Source: Nitrososphaerota archaeon (GTDB lineage: Archaea > Thermoproteota > Nitrososphaeria > Nitrososphaerales > Nitrosopumilaceae). From it: a DNA stretch of 6,373 nucleotides. The position numbers and the translations under genes were made by a program. Shown here piece after piece: positions 6,270 to 6,373 of this stretch; the stretch's first letter is position 1, and each line of letters begins with the position of its first letter. Location: the NCBI GenBank assembly GCA_028867395.1, contig JAGWGO010000091.1:1-6373 (forward strand), in the 5' to 3' direction. The notes below the pieces were generated by a model, which was not told the DNA's origin, did no database searches, and worked only from the letters and a program-made list of their open reading frames with translations.

Positions 6270-6373
6270 TTATTTTTTCACAGCGGATAAACCTTCGTCT
6301 TCTTCTGGTTCTTCGTCTTGAGTTTCTTGAACTTCTGATACAACTCTTCGAAGACTCGATGGAGTTGTTACCT
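6270..6373 (-). CDS. C-terminal end of an unrecognised protein with an acidic tail
   Basis: On the minus strand a frame open from base 6371 to a TAA at 6270-6272 encodes 33 residues, V-T-T-P-S-S-L-R-R-V-V followed by a Glu/Asp-rich stretch (D-E-E-P-E-E-D-E) and the end S-A-V-K-K. The gene begins beyond the window edge. Wobble positions are mostly A or T, like neighbouring genes, and the stop leaves 9 nt with a Shine-Dalgarno-like AAGGA before nnrD, as expected of an operon member. An overlapping frame would give an arginine-rich tail ending inside nnrD, which is less plausible. No family can be assigned from so short a piece. Confidence 0.5.
   Translation of the reverse strand, partial: VTTPSSLRRVVSEVQETQDEEPEEDEGLSAVKK

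Noticed and set aside
6286..6292. Possible TATA box (GTTTATC on the minus strand) upstream of nnrD
   Set aside because: It is centred about 29 nt from the TTG start, is a weak match, and lies inside the preceding gene; operon transcription with the nearby AAGGA site explains nnrD expression better.
6255..6372. Arginine-rich minus-strand frame at the right edge running into nnrD
   Set aside because: It overlaps the nnrD start; the alternative frame ends neatly 9 nt before nnrD with a ribosome-binding-like site and gives a plausible acidic tail.

Overview
The window looks archaeal, most likely from an ammonia-oxidizing lineage of Nitrososphaerota (Thaumarchaeota). The evidence is a proteasome beta subunit, an archaeal homologue of the eukaryotic translation factor MCT-1, several genes whose TATA-like box lies about 26-27 nt upstream of the start codon (leaderless transcription), frequent TTG/GTG starts, and compact, moderately AT-rich gene packing. 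The lineage is inferred from gene content and style; no rRNA or other definitive marker is present.

Layout, left to right. The 3' end of a plus-strand gene (1-301), possibly a MaoC-like hot-dog protein, converges on a minus-strand pair: a TauE/SafE-type permease (324-1103) and, upstream of it, an unrecognised membrane-anchored extracytoplasmic protein with four cysteines (1164-1823). An 81-bp intergenic region carries divergent TATA boxes for that protein and for a plus-strand pair: homoserine dehydrogenase (1905-2918) overlapped by 4 nt with an MCT-1-like PUA-domain protein (2915-3391). That pair meets a minus-strand proteasome beta-subunit gene (3393-3986) tail to tail, with one base between the stop codons. 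To its right is a tight minus-strand run: the tail of an unrecognised acidic protein (6270-6373), stand-alone NAD(P)H-hydrate dehydratase (5400-6260) and an M20 metallopeptidase (4044-5393), separated by 9 and 6 nt. The proteasome gene lies downstream of this run but has its own TATA box.

The genes are mostly housekeeping: threonine/methionine precursor synthesis, translation, protein and peptide turnover, cofactor repair. The proteasome and the M20 peptidase could act in successive steps of protein breakdown, although their promoters appear separate. The most notable observation is that the proteasome beta subunit has alanine at the position of the catalytic N-terminal threonine, so it should be a non-catalytic paralogue that works with an active beta subunit encoded elsewhere. 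Several start codons differ from the longest reading frame; GTG at 1823 and ATG at 3986 are preferred because of the spacing of their TATA boxes. I saw no mobile element, CRISPR array, tRNA or rRNA, and no stretch over 300 bases without a gene. I did not find a convincing new multi-gene system.
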